NCBI GenBank assembly: GCA_018715545.1
Contig: DVLK01000067.1
Location: forward strand, 1-11,529
Length of the DNA stretch: 11,529 nt
Reading direction: 5' to 3'
Origin: Candidatus Caccovivens faecavium
Lineage (GTDB): Bacteria; Bacillota; Clostridia; Christensenellales; UBA1242
The notes under the pieces were generated by a model. That model made no database searches and had not been told where the DNA came from. It worked only from the letters and a program-made list of their open reading frames with translations. The position numbers and the translations under genes were made by a program. This document shows, in pieces, positions 1-7,496 of this stretch (the stretch's first letter is position 1; every line of letters begins with the position of its first letter).

Positions 1-83
1 TAAAAATCAATATTTTTTATTTATAAAAATTTTCTATCAAGCATGTAAGATATTAGAACTTAAAAAGTTTCAAACAAAGAAAA
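1..83. other. Short AT-rich non-coding edge downstream of ftsW
   Basis: This stretch lies just beyond the ftsW stop codon on the minus strand. It is very AT-rich. I see no ribosome binding site, no start of the murG gene that often follows ftsW, and no convincing terminator hairpin. What follows lies outside the window. Confidence 0.5.
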
Positions 84-1217
84 TTAAGCGATTTTCGATT
101 GCTTATGCACATTGACACAAACCCCAACTCCTGCCATAAAAACAGCAACCGATGTTCCGCCACTTGATATAAAAGGAAGAGGGAGCCCTGTCGGCGGAAT
201 TGAACCCGTAACGACTGCAATATTAAGGAGAGTTTGTACAGCGATAAGAACTCCTACTCCAAGAGAAAGGAGACAACCAAATCTATCTTTTGCGGACAAG
301 CCAATTTTAAATAGGAAATAACATAGCGCACCAAAAACTAAAATTAAAAGGATTGCGCCGAAAAATCCAAACTCCTCACCGATGATGGAAAAGATAAAGT
401 CCGATTCTGCGAACGGAAGAAAGAGATATTTTTGCCTTGAATTAAAAAGCCCCACTCCAAACATACCGCCGTTGCCAAGACTATATAGCGACTGAATTAA
501 CTGAAAACCTTCTCCCTGTGGTGAAATCCATGGATCAAGGAAGGCAAAAAGACGCTTCATGCGGTACGGCTCTGCAATAATAAGTAATGGAACACACAAA
601 GTAGCAAGTCCAGAGAAAAGCAAAGTGTGCTTCTTGTTTATTCCTCCAACAATAAGCATGAAAAAGGTTAAAAATAATAGGCACATTGTCACACTCATAC
701 TTGGCTCAATTATGACCAGCAAACATAATACACCTGCAACTACAAGAGGAGGAATTAGCCCTTTAAAAGTCTTTATCTTTTCATGATTGTCAGATAGGTA
801 ACTGGCAAGATACAATATAAGAGCGAACTTCGCAAGCTCTGACGGTTGAATGGAGATACCCAAAATACTAACCCAACGATTTGCACCATAACTTTGAACG
901 CCAAAACCTGGCACAAACACCAAGACTAAGAGTACCACACAAACTGCAAGCACCGCATATCTAAATTTCTTTAAAAGATGATAATCAAAAAATGCAAAAA
1001 AGATGAAAGCAAAAATGCCAAGCACAACGCCTAAAAGTTGCTTAAACAAAAAGAAATATTCATTACCATATCTGTTGCCTGCGGAATAAAAGCTTGCACT
1101 ATACACCATAATACAACCAAAAATCACCAAAGCAAACATCAAAAAAGTGACAAAAAAGGTTGTTTTATCAAATTTTCTCTTCTTAGATAAGATAAAAAAT
1201 TTCTTAATCTTTTCCAC
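84..1217 (-). CDS. ftsW: SEDS-family septal peptidoglycan glycosyltransferase FtsW (or SpoVE paralogue)
   Basis: This 377-residue polytopic membrane protein is of normal family length and should polymerise lipid II into glycan strands at the division septum with a class B PBP. Visible SEDS signatures are GANRW (111-115), QPSE (124-127), EPS (171-173), a SDFIFSIIGEEFG block (272-284) whose Asp273 matches the family's essential aspartate, and the C-terminal PPTGLPLPFISSGG motif (341-354), with Ser where Tyr is common. About ten hydrophobic helices follow a basic N-terminus. The start is GTG, not ATG. It is preceded by GGAG (1225-1228) seven bases upstream and overlaps the end of murD by 14 bases, which suggests translational coupling. 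The position after murD fits FtsW. In sporulating Bacillota the same slot is held by SpoVE, which sequence alone does not exclude. RodA is less likely from context. Confidence 0.9.
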   Translation of the reverse strand: MEKIKKFFILSKKRKFDKTTFFVTFLMFALVIFGCIMVYSASFYSAGNRYGNEYFFLFKQLLGVVLGIFAFIFFAFFDYHLLKKFRYAVLAVCVVLLVLVFVPGFGVQSYGANRWVSILGISIQPSELAKFALILYLASYLSDNHEKIKTFKGLIPPLVVAGVLCLLVIIEPSMSVTMCLLFLTFFMLIVGGINKKHTLLFSGLATLCVPLLIIAEPYRMKRLFAFLDPWISPQGEGFQLIQSLYSLGNGGMFGVGLFNSRQKYLFLPFAESDFIFSIIGEEFGFFGAILLILVFGALCYFLFKIGLSAKDRFGCLLSLGVGVLIAVQTLLNIAVVTGSIPPTGLPLPFISSGGTSVAVFMAGVGVCVNVHKQSKIA

Positions 1218-2487
1218 TCAAAAACTCCAACACAAGCTCTTTAAATTTTTCTCCCCGTTCTTTATATGATGAAAACTCATCAAAGCTTGAACAAGCTGGC
1301 GAAAGGAGAACAACATCACCTACTTCTCCCCTTTCGCATGCATAAAACACTGCATCATCAAAATGCTTAAAATTTGCAGTTGGAACCTTGTAACGATTGG
1401 CGATTGCACTTATTTTTTCACCTTCCTCTCCAAAAGTTACAACCTCCTTTAAAGGATGTTGAAATATACTGTCGTAAGGCGCATTTTTACCCTGTCCGCC
1501 TAATAAAAGCAAAATTCTCTTACCATCAAATGCCGTCAAGGCATTTATAACTGACGCCACGTTTGTCGCCTTACTATCATCGACATACATAACACCATTA
1601 CGCTCTCCAACAAGTTCCAATCTGTGCGCGCTAGGAAGAAAGGAGGAAATGCTATCATTAAAATTTATCCCCTTAAAATTTGACAAACTTGCAATAGCAG
1701 CAAGTACATTTTCTAAATTTTTTTCACCTTTTAACTTTATATTTTGCAAGCCACAAACAGGCTTTTTATTAATAAAAATTTGATTATTTTTCACAAAAAC
1801 ACCTTTTTTTAGCGTATTTTTTGAAAAATATAGGCATTTTTTATCAAAATTAAAAGTTTTTGCTATTTCATCATCAAGATTTAAAACTAATTTTCTGCGC
1901 GTAAATGAAGCTAGCTTTTTCTTACAATCAATGTATTCCTGCATAGTTCCATGCCTATTTAAATGGTCAGGCATAACATTTAATATGACACCTACATCAC
2001 ATCTAAAAAGGCGAGAACTTTCAAGCTGAAAACTTGACACCTCCACAACAGTTACGCTGTTTTTTGTTGTGTCATTTATAGATGTTATCGGCACACCAAT
2101 ATTGCCACAAAGCCTAGCGTCATAGCCGTTATCTTTTAAAATTTTGTAAATAAGATTACAAGTTGTAGTCTTGCCGTTTGTGCCGGTGACGGCAATTATT
2201 TTTCCTTTCAAAAAAAGATAACCTAGATCTAGCTCACTTAAAATAACCGTCCCCTTATTTTTCATAATTTCAATGTATGGATTGTCTTTCAGCTTAACGC
2301 CAGGGCTGACCACACAATAGTCAAACTTTTCATTCTCTATTCTTCTGACATAGCCAATAAAGTTTGAATAGCTAACATCATCGTCATAAAAATACACATG
2401 TGCATTTAATCTACTCAAAAGCTTGACCGCGCTTCGTCCACTATCGCCGAGGCCATACACCAAAACTTTTTTATTTTTGAATTTCAT
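1204..2487 (-). CDS. murD: UDP-N-acetylmuramoyl-L-alanine--D-glutamate ligase MurD
   Basis: This cytoplasmic ATP-dependent ligase adds D-Glu to UDP-MurNAc-L-Ala. Its 427 residues are slightly short for the family. An N-terminal Rossmann-like domain opens with VLVYGLGDSGRS (8-19), and SPGV lies at 61-64. The ATP-binding P-loop is TGTNGKTTT (101-109). The central domain has EVSSFQLE (149-156) and NVMPDHLNRHG (170-180). The C-terminal domain has AHRLE (287-291), DDSKATN (303-309) and LSPACSSFDEF (395-405), which is diagnostic of MurD. The NxxNxLAA-type segment reads GEKNLENVLAA (254-264), with Lys where His is usual. The ATG follows an AAGGCGG-type site (2492-2498) that overlaps the mraY stop, with a gap of 9 bases between the genes. 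It is the third gene of the murE-mraY-murD-ftsW run. Confidence 0.95.
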   Translation of the reverse strand: MKFKNKKVLVYGLGDSGRSAVKLLSRLNAHVYFYDDDVSYSNFIGYVRRIENEKFDYCVVSPGVKLKDNPYIEIMKNKGTVILSELDLGYLFLKGKIIAVTGTNGKTTTCNLIYKILKDNGYDARLCGNIGVPITSINDTTKNSVTVVEVSSFQLESSRLFRCDVGVILNVMPDHLNRHGTMQEYIDCKKKLASFTRRKLVLNLDDEIAKTFNFDKKCLYFSKNTLKKGVFVKNNQIFINKKPVCGLQNIKLKGEKNLENVLAAIASLSNFKGINFNDSISSFLPSAHRLELVGERNGVMYVDDSKATNVASVINALTAFDGKRILLLLGGQGKNAPYDSIFQHPLKEVVTFGEEGEKISAIANRYKVPTANFKHFDDAVFYACERGEVGDVVLLSPACSSFDEFSSYKERGEKFKELVLEFLSGKD

Positions 2488-2496
2488 GTCACCGCC

Positions 2497-3453
2497 TTAT
2501 AAAACGGTCATATACACCCCTAAAACTCCAAGCGAAATAACCGTTGTTATAATAATATATACGAAGACAATTCGATTTTCATGCACACCTTTTTGCTCAA
2601 AATGGTGATGAAGCGGAGCCATTAAAAACACACGCTTTTTGGTACGCTTATAGTGAAGAACTTGAATTATGTCAGAGAGAGCTGATAGCACAAACATGAT
2701 ACCCATGATTGGCAATATAAACTCTAAGCCTGAAAGCACCGCCACTGTTCCGATAAAGCCACCAAGCGCTAGCGAACCTGTGTCACCCATAAAAATTTTG
2801 GCAGGATAGACATTATAGACAAGAAACCCCGCAAGCGCCCCACTTAACGCAAAACACATCATGGCTAAATTTTCTTGCCCAGATAGCAATGTTAATATAA
2901 GCCCAAAAATTGTTATATATGAAAAACTAGCTCCACCTGCTAGTCCATCAAGCCCATCGGTCAAATTGACACTATTTGTCGTTGCAAGAAGGACTAAAAC
3001 AACAAGCGGAATTGTAAATATGCCAATATCAAATTTCAGACCGAAAAAGTTTAGCGTAGTGTTACCAGAAAAATAGATGTATAGGCTGACAATAAGAGCT
3101 AAGCCAAATTGTCCTATTATTTTTTGATAAGGCTTCAACCCCTCGTTATGATGGTAATGTACTTTGATAAAATCATCTAAAAAGCCTAAAAGCCCATACG
3201 AAAAAGTGACAATTATAAGAAAAAGAGCTGGAAACCTATTCTCTGGCATCAAAAAAAGTAGCCCGATTAACAACGGAATAAGGAAGATAAATCCTCCCAT
3301 GGTTGGCGTGCCTTGTTTTGCCATATGCTTGTCCACATAATGCAAAATACTCTGACCCGCTTTTAACCTTTTGCAAGTTTGAATGATTAATGGCGCAAGT
3401 AAAATAGCAAACATGAATGTGGTAAAAGCACAAAGAATAAACTTAATTTCCAT
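2497..3453 (-). CDS. mraY: Phospho-N-acetylmuramoyl-pentapeptide transferase MraY
   Basis: This integral membrane enzyme moves phospho-MurNAc-pentapeptide from UDP to undecaprenyl phosphate, making lipid I on the inner face of the membrane. Its 318 residues are typical of Gram-positive MraY. Conserved motifs are KQGTPTMGG (46-54), FLDDFIK (91-97) with the DD pair at 93-94, NLTDGLDGLAGG (163-174), FMGDTGS (221-227) with Asp224, and the triple-His APLHHHFE (279-286). About ten hydrophobic helices are evident. The ATG overlaps the end of murE by 11 bases. Its ribosome binding site AAGGAGG (3457-3463) lies inside the last murE codons, with only three bases before the ATG, so translation of the two genes is probably coupled. 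There is no murF between murE and mraY, where it usually sits. Confidence 0.96.
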   Translation of the reverse strand: MEIKFILCAFTTFMFAILLAPLIIQTCKRLKAGQSILHYVDKHMAKQGTPTMGGFIFLIPLLIGLLFLMPENRFPALFLIIVTFSYGLLGFLDDFIKVHYHHNEGLKPYQKIIGQFGLALIVSLYIYFSGNTTLNFFGLKFDIGIFTIPLVVLVLLATTNSVNLTDGLDGLAGGASFSYITIFGLILTLLSGQENLAMMCFALSGALAGFLVYNVYPAKIFMGDTGSLALGGFIGTVAVLSGLEFILPIMGIMFVLSALSDIIQVLHYKRTKKRVFLMAPLHHHFEQKGVHENRIVFVYIIITTVISLGVLGVYMTVL

Positions 3454-4837
3454 ACTCCTCCTTAGCCTTATCTTTTTTTAGTAGCCCTCGTGCAACATCA
3501 AAGTCACTATAATCAAGCTTCTCTGTGCCAATTATTTGATATTTTTCTGCGCCTTTCCCCGCAATAACCATGATATCTCCGCTTTGCATATAACCAAACA
3601 CCTTTTTAATCGCCTTAGCTCTGTCCGTTTCCACAAAGTGAGGCTTTGTCATACCCGCTTCAATGTCAGAAATTATCTTCATTTCATCTTCTTCCCTAGG
3701 ATTATCATCAGTCAAACATACATAATCGCAATATTTTTCTGCAATTCTCCCCATCTTATGCCTCTTATCTACATCACGATTTCCACCACAACCAAACACG
3801 CAGTAAAGATGTTTAGGAGATAAACTCTTCGCCGTCATTAATACCTTATCTAATCCGTCTGGCGTATGCGCAAAATCAATGATGATACTTTTACCACCGA
3901 TATTTATAACATTAAATCTACCCTCTACTGGCTCAATATTTCTTAATTCCTCACTCACTTTATGAATATCAAGCCCCACACTCGCGCATACCGACAGACT
4001 TGCAAGCACATTCATAACATTATAATCTCCAAAGAGTTTTGTTTTTATGTCATAAACTTCGTCAAAAATATTACAATAAAATTCGCTTCCATTTGTTATA
4101 CTTTTAGTGTTCACAGCAAAAACATCAGCGGGATTTTTTACACCGTAAAAAATAGTTGGCACCTTTTCTTCTTTAAAAAGAGAAAGCGCGTATTTATCGT
4201 CTATGTTTACAACAGCAGACTTGATATATTTACTATCAAAAAATGAAAGCTTTGTCTTTGCGTAATTTTCCATGTTTCCAAAATAATCTAAATGGTCCTG
4301 AGTTATATTTGTAAGGACTCCTATATCAAATTTCAAGCCTTCAATTCGCTTTTGACTTATTGCATGCGCAGATACTTCCATAACAACATACTCAATCTCG
4401 CGTTTTTTCATTTCATAAAATTCACGCTGTAAAATATCAGCATCAGGCGTTGTCATGTCGTAATCTTTATCTACATCCTCATAATGGACACCCATAGTTC
4501 CAATACGCGCAACCTTAATATGCGAGCGTTTTAAAAGCTCGTAGATAATGTGAGTACAAGTTGTCTTACCGTTTGTACCAGTAATCCCAATAAGTTTTAA
4601 CGCTTTTGCAGGATAGCCGTATTCCTTTGCACAAGCCTCGCCAAACTTTTCTCTTACATCACTTACAATCTCCAAATTTTCTAGTGGATAATTTCTAACA
4701 GTTACAACCTTTTCTGCTCCGCGAGCTATTGCTTCTTTGGCGTGTTGCAAGCCTCTTTCATAGTCCTTTGATAGGTCATAAAAAACATCCCCTGGTGTAA
4801 TCATTCGGCTATCGCGCTTCACTTTTATTTTATCCAT
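3443..4837 (-). CDS. murE: UDP-MurNAc-L-Ala-D-Glu:meso-diaminopimelate ligase MurE
   Basis: This cytoplasmic ligase adds the third stem-peptide residue. Numbering is from the ATG at 4837 (464 residues). Motifs are DSR near 9-11 in the shortened N-terminal domain, P-loop GTNGKTT (87-93), TTPDA (129-133), EVSAHAI (154-160; SSH is commoner), TNITQDHLDY (176-185), Lys196 at the position carbamylated in the family, GRF (306-308), FAHTPD (322-327) and FGCGGNRD (348-355). DNPR (378-381) is the known signature for meso-DAP over lysine. The late GKGHE motif reads GKGAE (427-431). An ATG at 4858 would add seven residues but has no ribosome binding site. The ATG at 4837 has AAAGGAG six bases upstream, so I place the start there. 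It is the first gene of the murE-mraY-murD-ftsW run. Confidence 0.95.
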   Translation of the reverse strand: MDKIKVKRDSRMITPGDVFYDLSKDYERGLQHAKEAIARGAEKVVTVRNYPLENLEIVSDVREKFGEACAKEYGYPAKALKLIGITGTNGKTTCTHIIYELLKRSHIKVARIGTMGVHYEDVDKDYDMTTPDADILQREFYEMKKREIEYVVMEVSAHAISQKRIEGLKFDIGVLTNITQDHLDYFGNMENYAKTKLSFFDSKYIKSAVVNIDDKYALSLFKEEKVPTIFYGVKNPADVFAVNTKSITNGSEFYCNIFDEVYDIKTKLFGDYNVMNVLASLSVCASVGLDIHKVSEELRNIEPVEGRFNVINIGGKSIIIDFAHTPDGLDKVLMTAKSLSPKHLYCVFGCGGNRDVDKRHKMGRIAEKYCDYVCLTDDNPREEDEMKIISDIEAGMTKPHFVETDRAKAIKKVFGYMQSGDIMVIAGKGAEKYQIIGTEKLDYSDFDVARGLLKKDKAKEEYGN

Positions 4838-4843
4838 AACAAA

Positions 4844-4850
4844 CTCCTTT
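4844..4850 (-). promoter_or_regulatory. Ribosome binding site that sets the murE start
   Basis: On the minus strand this reads AAAGGAG, followed by six bases and then the ATG at 4837. The longer reading frame starting at 4858 has only AT-rich sequence with no Shine-Dalgarno match in front of it. This decides for the downstream start. Confidence 0.8.
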
Positions 4851-4863
4851 ATAGACATTTTAA

Positions 4864-4885
4864 TATTCTAAAAAAGGAAATAGCT
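4864..4885 (+). repeat. Imperfect direct repeat, copy 1 (partner at 5132-5149)
   Basis: This copy begins TATTCTAAAAAAGG and ends TAGCT. The partner at 5132-5149 has the same beginning and end but lacks one A in the run and three A's before TAGCT. Copy 2 contains the likely -10 box of the kinase gene. Copy 1 lies just upstream of murE on the opposite side of the intergenic region. Confidence 0.5.
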
Positions 4886-5107
4886 CACAAGGACAAAAAT
4901 AGATAAATTTCAACAAAATAATTTTTGAAAAAGACTATAATCTTCGACTTTGCAAATTTATTAATCAGCATATCTTTTTAGCATGATTTTTTGACGCCAA
5001 ATTTCTGAAATATATATTAAAACACTTAAAAAACTATCTTTTTTGTCGATAACAAGTAGCTAAACCACAAAATTTAATTAAAAAAATTCAAAATAATATG
5101 TGATAAT

Positions 5108-5137
5108 TTGCTTTTAACAATATTTTTATGGTATTCT
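5108..5137 (+). promoter_or_regulatory. Probable promoter of the uridine-kinase-like gene
   Basis: A TATTCT -10 box (5132-5137) is preceded by TG plus one base, giving an extended -10 element. TTGCTT (5108-5113) lies 18 bases upstream as a weak -35. Transcription would start near 5144, and the ribosome binding site AGGAG lies at 5151-5155. It was found by eye only. Confidence 0.4.
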
Positions 5138-5149
5138 AAAAAGGTAGCT
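5132..5149 (+). repeat. Imperfect direct repeat, copy 2 (partner at 4864-4885)
   Basis: It reads TATTCTAAAAAGGTAGCT and matches copy 1 apart from four missing A's. Its TATTCT doubles as the predicted -10 box of the downstream kinase gene. Confidence 0.5.
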
Positions 5150-5160
5150 TAGGAGATTAT

Positions 5161-6108
5161 ATGAAAAGACAGGAATTTTTAAACAATCCAAACCTTCTTT
5201 TAAAGGAAAAAGAAAGTATTGAGAATATAAACAATAAAGCAGAAACTGACCTTGAAAACTTTATAACGGAAGAGGAAGAAAAATATCATGCACAAGTTAG
5301 AGAACTTGTAGAAGATTTTTTAGCTTCTGGCAAGAAAATCATATTATTATGTGGACCTACTTCCGCTGGCAAAACAACAACATCAAAAATAATAACCGAG
5401 CGCCTTGCTCAATTTGGGTACGCTTCAACTTCCATCTCTCTTGACAACTTTTTAGTTCCACTAAGCGAGCGAAAAGTCCTAAGTGACGGTGCACTTGATT
5501 ATGACAGTTTTGCAACCATAGATGTTGAAAATTTTAATAGTTTTATAAAAGACCTATTTCGCTATCAAAAGGCAGAGATGCCGATATATAACTTTGTAAA
5601 AAATAGACCTGAGGACTACAAACAGACAATTGAGATAACAGAACATACGGCAATTATCATTGAGGGACTACACGCACTTAATCCTGATTTGTTCACTATA
5701 ACTGAAAATAAAAATATAGGCTATAAAGTATATATTGCACCCAATGTCGATTTTTATCTTAACAATAAACTTGTATTAAACGCTAAAATGTTAAGACTTA
5801 TGCGAAGAAGTTTGCGCGATTACTATAAGCGTGGCGCAAGCATTGAGCAAACCTTTAAAACTTGGAAACACACAGTAGAAAGTGAAAATCTTTATATTAA
5901 GCCATACAAAACAACGGTTGATTATATAATAAATTCCACCCACTGTTATGAGCTACTTCTTTACGCAAAATACCTAAAACCTCTCCTCATGCAAGAAGAG
6001 GACAATAAAGCCACTTACGAACTTTTAAAGCCACTGGACGCCTGCACTCCAATCAACAAAATTTTAGTCCCAGACGACTCCATGCTTTGGGAATTTCTTA
6101 TCAGATAA
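5161..6108 (+). CDS. Uridine kinase / phosphoribulokinase-family nucleoside kinase
   Basis: This 315-residue P-loop kinase probably phosphorylates uridine or a related nucleoside with NTP in the cytosol; the exact substrate is not shown. After about 55 polar, Glu-rich, probably helical residues comes Walker A GPTSAGKTT (65-73). LDNF (94-97) matches the acidic substrate-binding segment of Udk, PIYNF (141-145) its PxYDF-like motif, IIEGLHALNP (166-175) the Walker-B-like strand, and RRSLRDYYKRG (215-225) the Arg-rich lid. The C-terminal PDDSMLWEFL (304-313) recalls the tail of Clostridia nucleoside kinases that carry an extra N-terminal TGS domain. No TGS domain is visible here. The ATG has AGGAG five bases upstream. 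It is the only complete plus-strand gene and has no evident pathway link to its cell-wall neighbours. Confidence 0.82.
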   Translation: MKRQEFLNNPNLLLKEKESIENINNKAETDLENFITEEEEKYHAQVRELVEDFLASGKKIILLCGPTSAGKTTTSKIITERLAQFGYASTSISLDNFLVPLSERKVLSDGALDYDSFATIDVENFNSFIKDLFRYQKAEMPIYNFVKNRPEDYKQTIEITEHTAIIIEGLHALNPDLFTITENKNIGYKVYIAPNVDFYLNNKLVLNAKMLRLMRRSLRDYYKRGASIEQTFKTWKHTVESENLYIKPYKTTVDYIINSTHCYELLLYAKYLKPLLMQEEDNKATYELLKPLDACTPINKILVPDDSMLWEFLIR

Positions 6109-6168
6109 TCGCCAAAATAAAAAAGTTTTTATACCTCAATATGGTTGTTTTTTGCCATAGGCAAAGAT

Positions 6169-6212
6169 ATATGGTGTAGTATGCAAATAATACTACACCA
6201 TATTTATTAAAT
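6169..6212 (+). terminator. Probable terminator hairpin between convergent kinase and ddl genes
   Basis: The left arm ATATGGTGTAGTAT (6169-6182) pairs perfectly with ATACTACACCATAT (6190-6203), giving 14 base pairs with a 7-base loop. The plus-strand side is followed by a broken T-rich stretch, TTATTAAATT. It lies 60 bases after the kinase stop and 90 bases after the ddl stop from the other side. The tail is weak for a classical intrinsic terminator, but the position between converging genes suggests it serves one or both. Confidence 0.6.
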
Positions 6213-6294
6213 TAGTAATATGTAAAACAAGATGCCTTTATGTTTTAATCTTCTAACAATTTACAAAAATTTTTAAATAAAAATAACTAAAATA

Positions 6295-7410
6295 TTATTT
6301 CTTTACCATATCTAAATTTAATTTTTCAAATACTTCAAGAGCTTCACTGTCATATGCGGTTACAAATTGCTCACGCGCCCTTCTTTCTTTCCCCTCTTCA
6401 ATTAGACAGGTCACTAAATCTTTAAACTTCATATTCTTAAACAAATAGAACGCAAGCGACCCTGGTATTGTATTCAATTCATTTACATATAGTTTTTCTT
6501 TGTCTTTATCGTAAATAAAATCAACCCGAACCACACCAAAACAATTAAATACATGATACACCTTACTGGTTAAGTTTTTTATCTGCTTTTTTAAGTTTTT
6601 ATCTATTTTTTCTTCATTTTTAACACTAGTTTTTAAATATTTTTCCTCAAACGAATAAACCTCAGAAGTTTTTCCCACCTTTTGAACATCAGATATCACG
6701 ACATCTTTATTCATATGCACACATGCACAATTATACTCGTCAATATTCGAAAGGTATTTTTCCACTAAAATTCTATCATCAAATTTTGCACAAAAATTAA
6801 CGGCTTCATCTAAATCAAGGGCAGTTTTACAAACGCGAATTCCAATAGAACTACCAAGCCTAGCTGGCTTTAAAATAAGAGGATATTTTATCTCTCTTTC
6901 AATCTCCTTAATCACCTTCTCTTTGTTTACAAGATACTCTTTAAAATTTAAAGGATAACTTTTTATTGTCTGGATTTTTCGTGAAATTAGAACATCTTTC
7001 ATAAAAATCTTATCCATACAAATTGCACATGATATGCTATTCGAGCTAGAATAAGGAATGTGACAACTATCTAATATTCCTTGCAACTCCCCATCTTCTC
7101 CAAACCTTCCATGCGTGCAAAGTAGTGCAAAACTGACAGGCAAAAATTTAGAGTATTTCCCTCCCCTTTTGACTGCAAGATACGGCTTACCATTTACAAA
7201 GCTAACATCCTTAACACCTTTGGCAAGTTTTTGGAAATTTGAATAGATTTTCACATCGTTTAGATTTTCTGCCATATGCATAACGCCATTTCGTCCAATA
7301 TAGACAGGTATTAAATCCTTATAAACTTTTAGCACTTGCATGGCAGTGATAATTGAAATATCATGCTCAACACTTTCCCCACCAAAAAATATGTAAATAT
7401 TATCTTTCAT
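6295..7410 (-). CDS. ddl: D-alanine--D-alanine ligase
   Basis: This ATP-grasp enzyme joins two D-Ala to make the dipeptide used by MurF. It has 371 residues. The N-terminal domain has FFGGESVEHDIS (8-19) with the catalytic-type Glu15, then HGRFGEDGELQG (100-111). The ATP-grasp core has MDK (132-134), LKPARLGSSIGI (180-191) and the omega-loop YSFEEKYL (252-259). Lys257-Tyr258 match the KY pair typical of D-Ala-D-Ala specificity; D-lactate-type ligases have Phe there. Metal and ATP contacts are Asp297, Glu311 and Asn313 in RVDF and NELNTIPGS. The C-terminal tail after about 340 is slightly extended and charged. The ATG has AGAGG (7416-7420) five bases upstream. It follows murF after 86 AT-rich bases that hold a candidate promoter. 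Confidence 0.94.
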   Translation of the reverse strand: MKDNIYIFFGGESVEHDISIITAMQVLKVYKDLIPVYIGRNGVMHMAENLNDVKIYSNFQKLAKGVKDVSFVNGKPYLAVKRGGKYSKFLPVSFALLCTHGRFGEDGELQGILDSCHIPYSSSNSISCAICMDKIFMKDVLISRKIQTIKSYPLNFKEYLVNKEKVIKEIEREIKYPLILKPARLGSSIGIRVCKTALDLDEAVNFCAKFDDRILVEKYLSNIDEYNCACVHMNKDVVISDVQKVGKTSEVYSFEEKYLKTSVKNEEKIDKNLKKQIKNLTSKVYHVFNCFGVVRVDFIYDKDKEKLYVNELNTIPGSLAFYLFKNMKFKDLVTCLIEEGKERRAREQFVTAYDSEALEVFEKLNLDMVKK

Positions 7411-7436
7411 AAATTCCTCTTGTATTTATTATGAAA

Positions 7437-7464
7437 ATTTTAAATTTTTCGTGAAAAATATCAA
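7437..7464 (-). promoter_or_regulatory. Candidate promoter for ddl
   Basis: On the minus strand TTGATA (7459-7464), a 16-base spacer and TAAAAT (7437-7442) precede a predicted start near 7430, about 20 bases before the ddl ATG and just upstream of its ribosome binding site. The region is so AT-rich that chance matches are likely. Confidence 0.4.
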
Positions 7465-7479
7465 AATTTATATAAATTT
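7464..7479. repeat. 16-bp perfect palindrome upstream of ddl
   Basis: AAATTTATATAAATTT is exactly self-complementary. It lies in the murF-ddl gap and touches the candidate -35 box of ddl at position 7464. It could be an operator-like site, but low-complexity AT sequence makes chance plausible. Confidence 0.4.
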
Positions 7480-7496
7480 GGTTAATTTTTTTGTTG

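Larger units (their letters stand above)
4838..5160. other. Divergent intergenic region between murE and the kinase gene
   Basis: About 320 AT-rich bases separate the divergently transcribed murE and kinase genes. They hold the murE ribosome binding site at the left end, the kinase promoter and ribosome binding site at the right end, and an imperfect direct repeat near each end (4864-4885 and 5132-5149). A TATAAT at 4936-4941 on the plus strand has no good -35 partner. I could not settle on a murE promoter; TAGAAT at 4865-4870 on the minus strand lacks a correctly spaced -35. I see no riboswitch-like structure or RNA gene. Confidence 0.5.

Noticed and set aside
84..1217. RodA rather than FtsW
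   Set aside because: SEDS motifs do not separate them well by eye, but the murE-mraY-murD context strongly favours FtsW (or SpoVE).
3236..3433. 65-codon minus-strand open frame inside mraY
   Set aside because: It is a shadow of the well-supported mraY frame. The same applies to the plus-strand frames opposite ftsW, murD, mraY, murE and murF.
4936..4941. TATAAT on the plus strand as a kinase promoter
   Set aside because: It has no -35 at proper spacing and would give a leader of more than 200 bases. The extended -10 at 5129-5137 is a better fit.
6151..6165. TTTGCC/GGCAAA hairpin as a terminator after the kinase gene
   Set aside because: The stem is only 6 bp with a 3-base loop and no T-run on either side. 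The 14-bp hairpin just downstream is far stronger.
6295..7410. Van-type D-Ala-D-lactate or D-Ala-D-Ser ligase
   Set aside because: The omega-loop keeps the Lys-Tyr pair of D-Ala-D-Ala ligases, and no vanH, vanX or vanT-like gene is nearby.
7444..7459. ATTTTTC/GAAAAAT inverted repeat as a murF terminator
   Set aside because: The stem is nearly all A-T with a two-base gap, lies in low-complexity sequence and overlaps the candidate ddl promoter.
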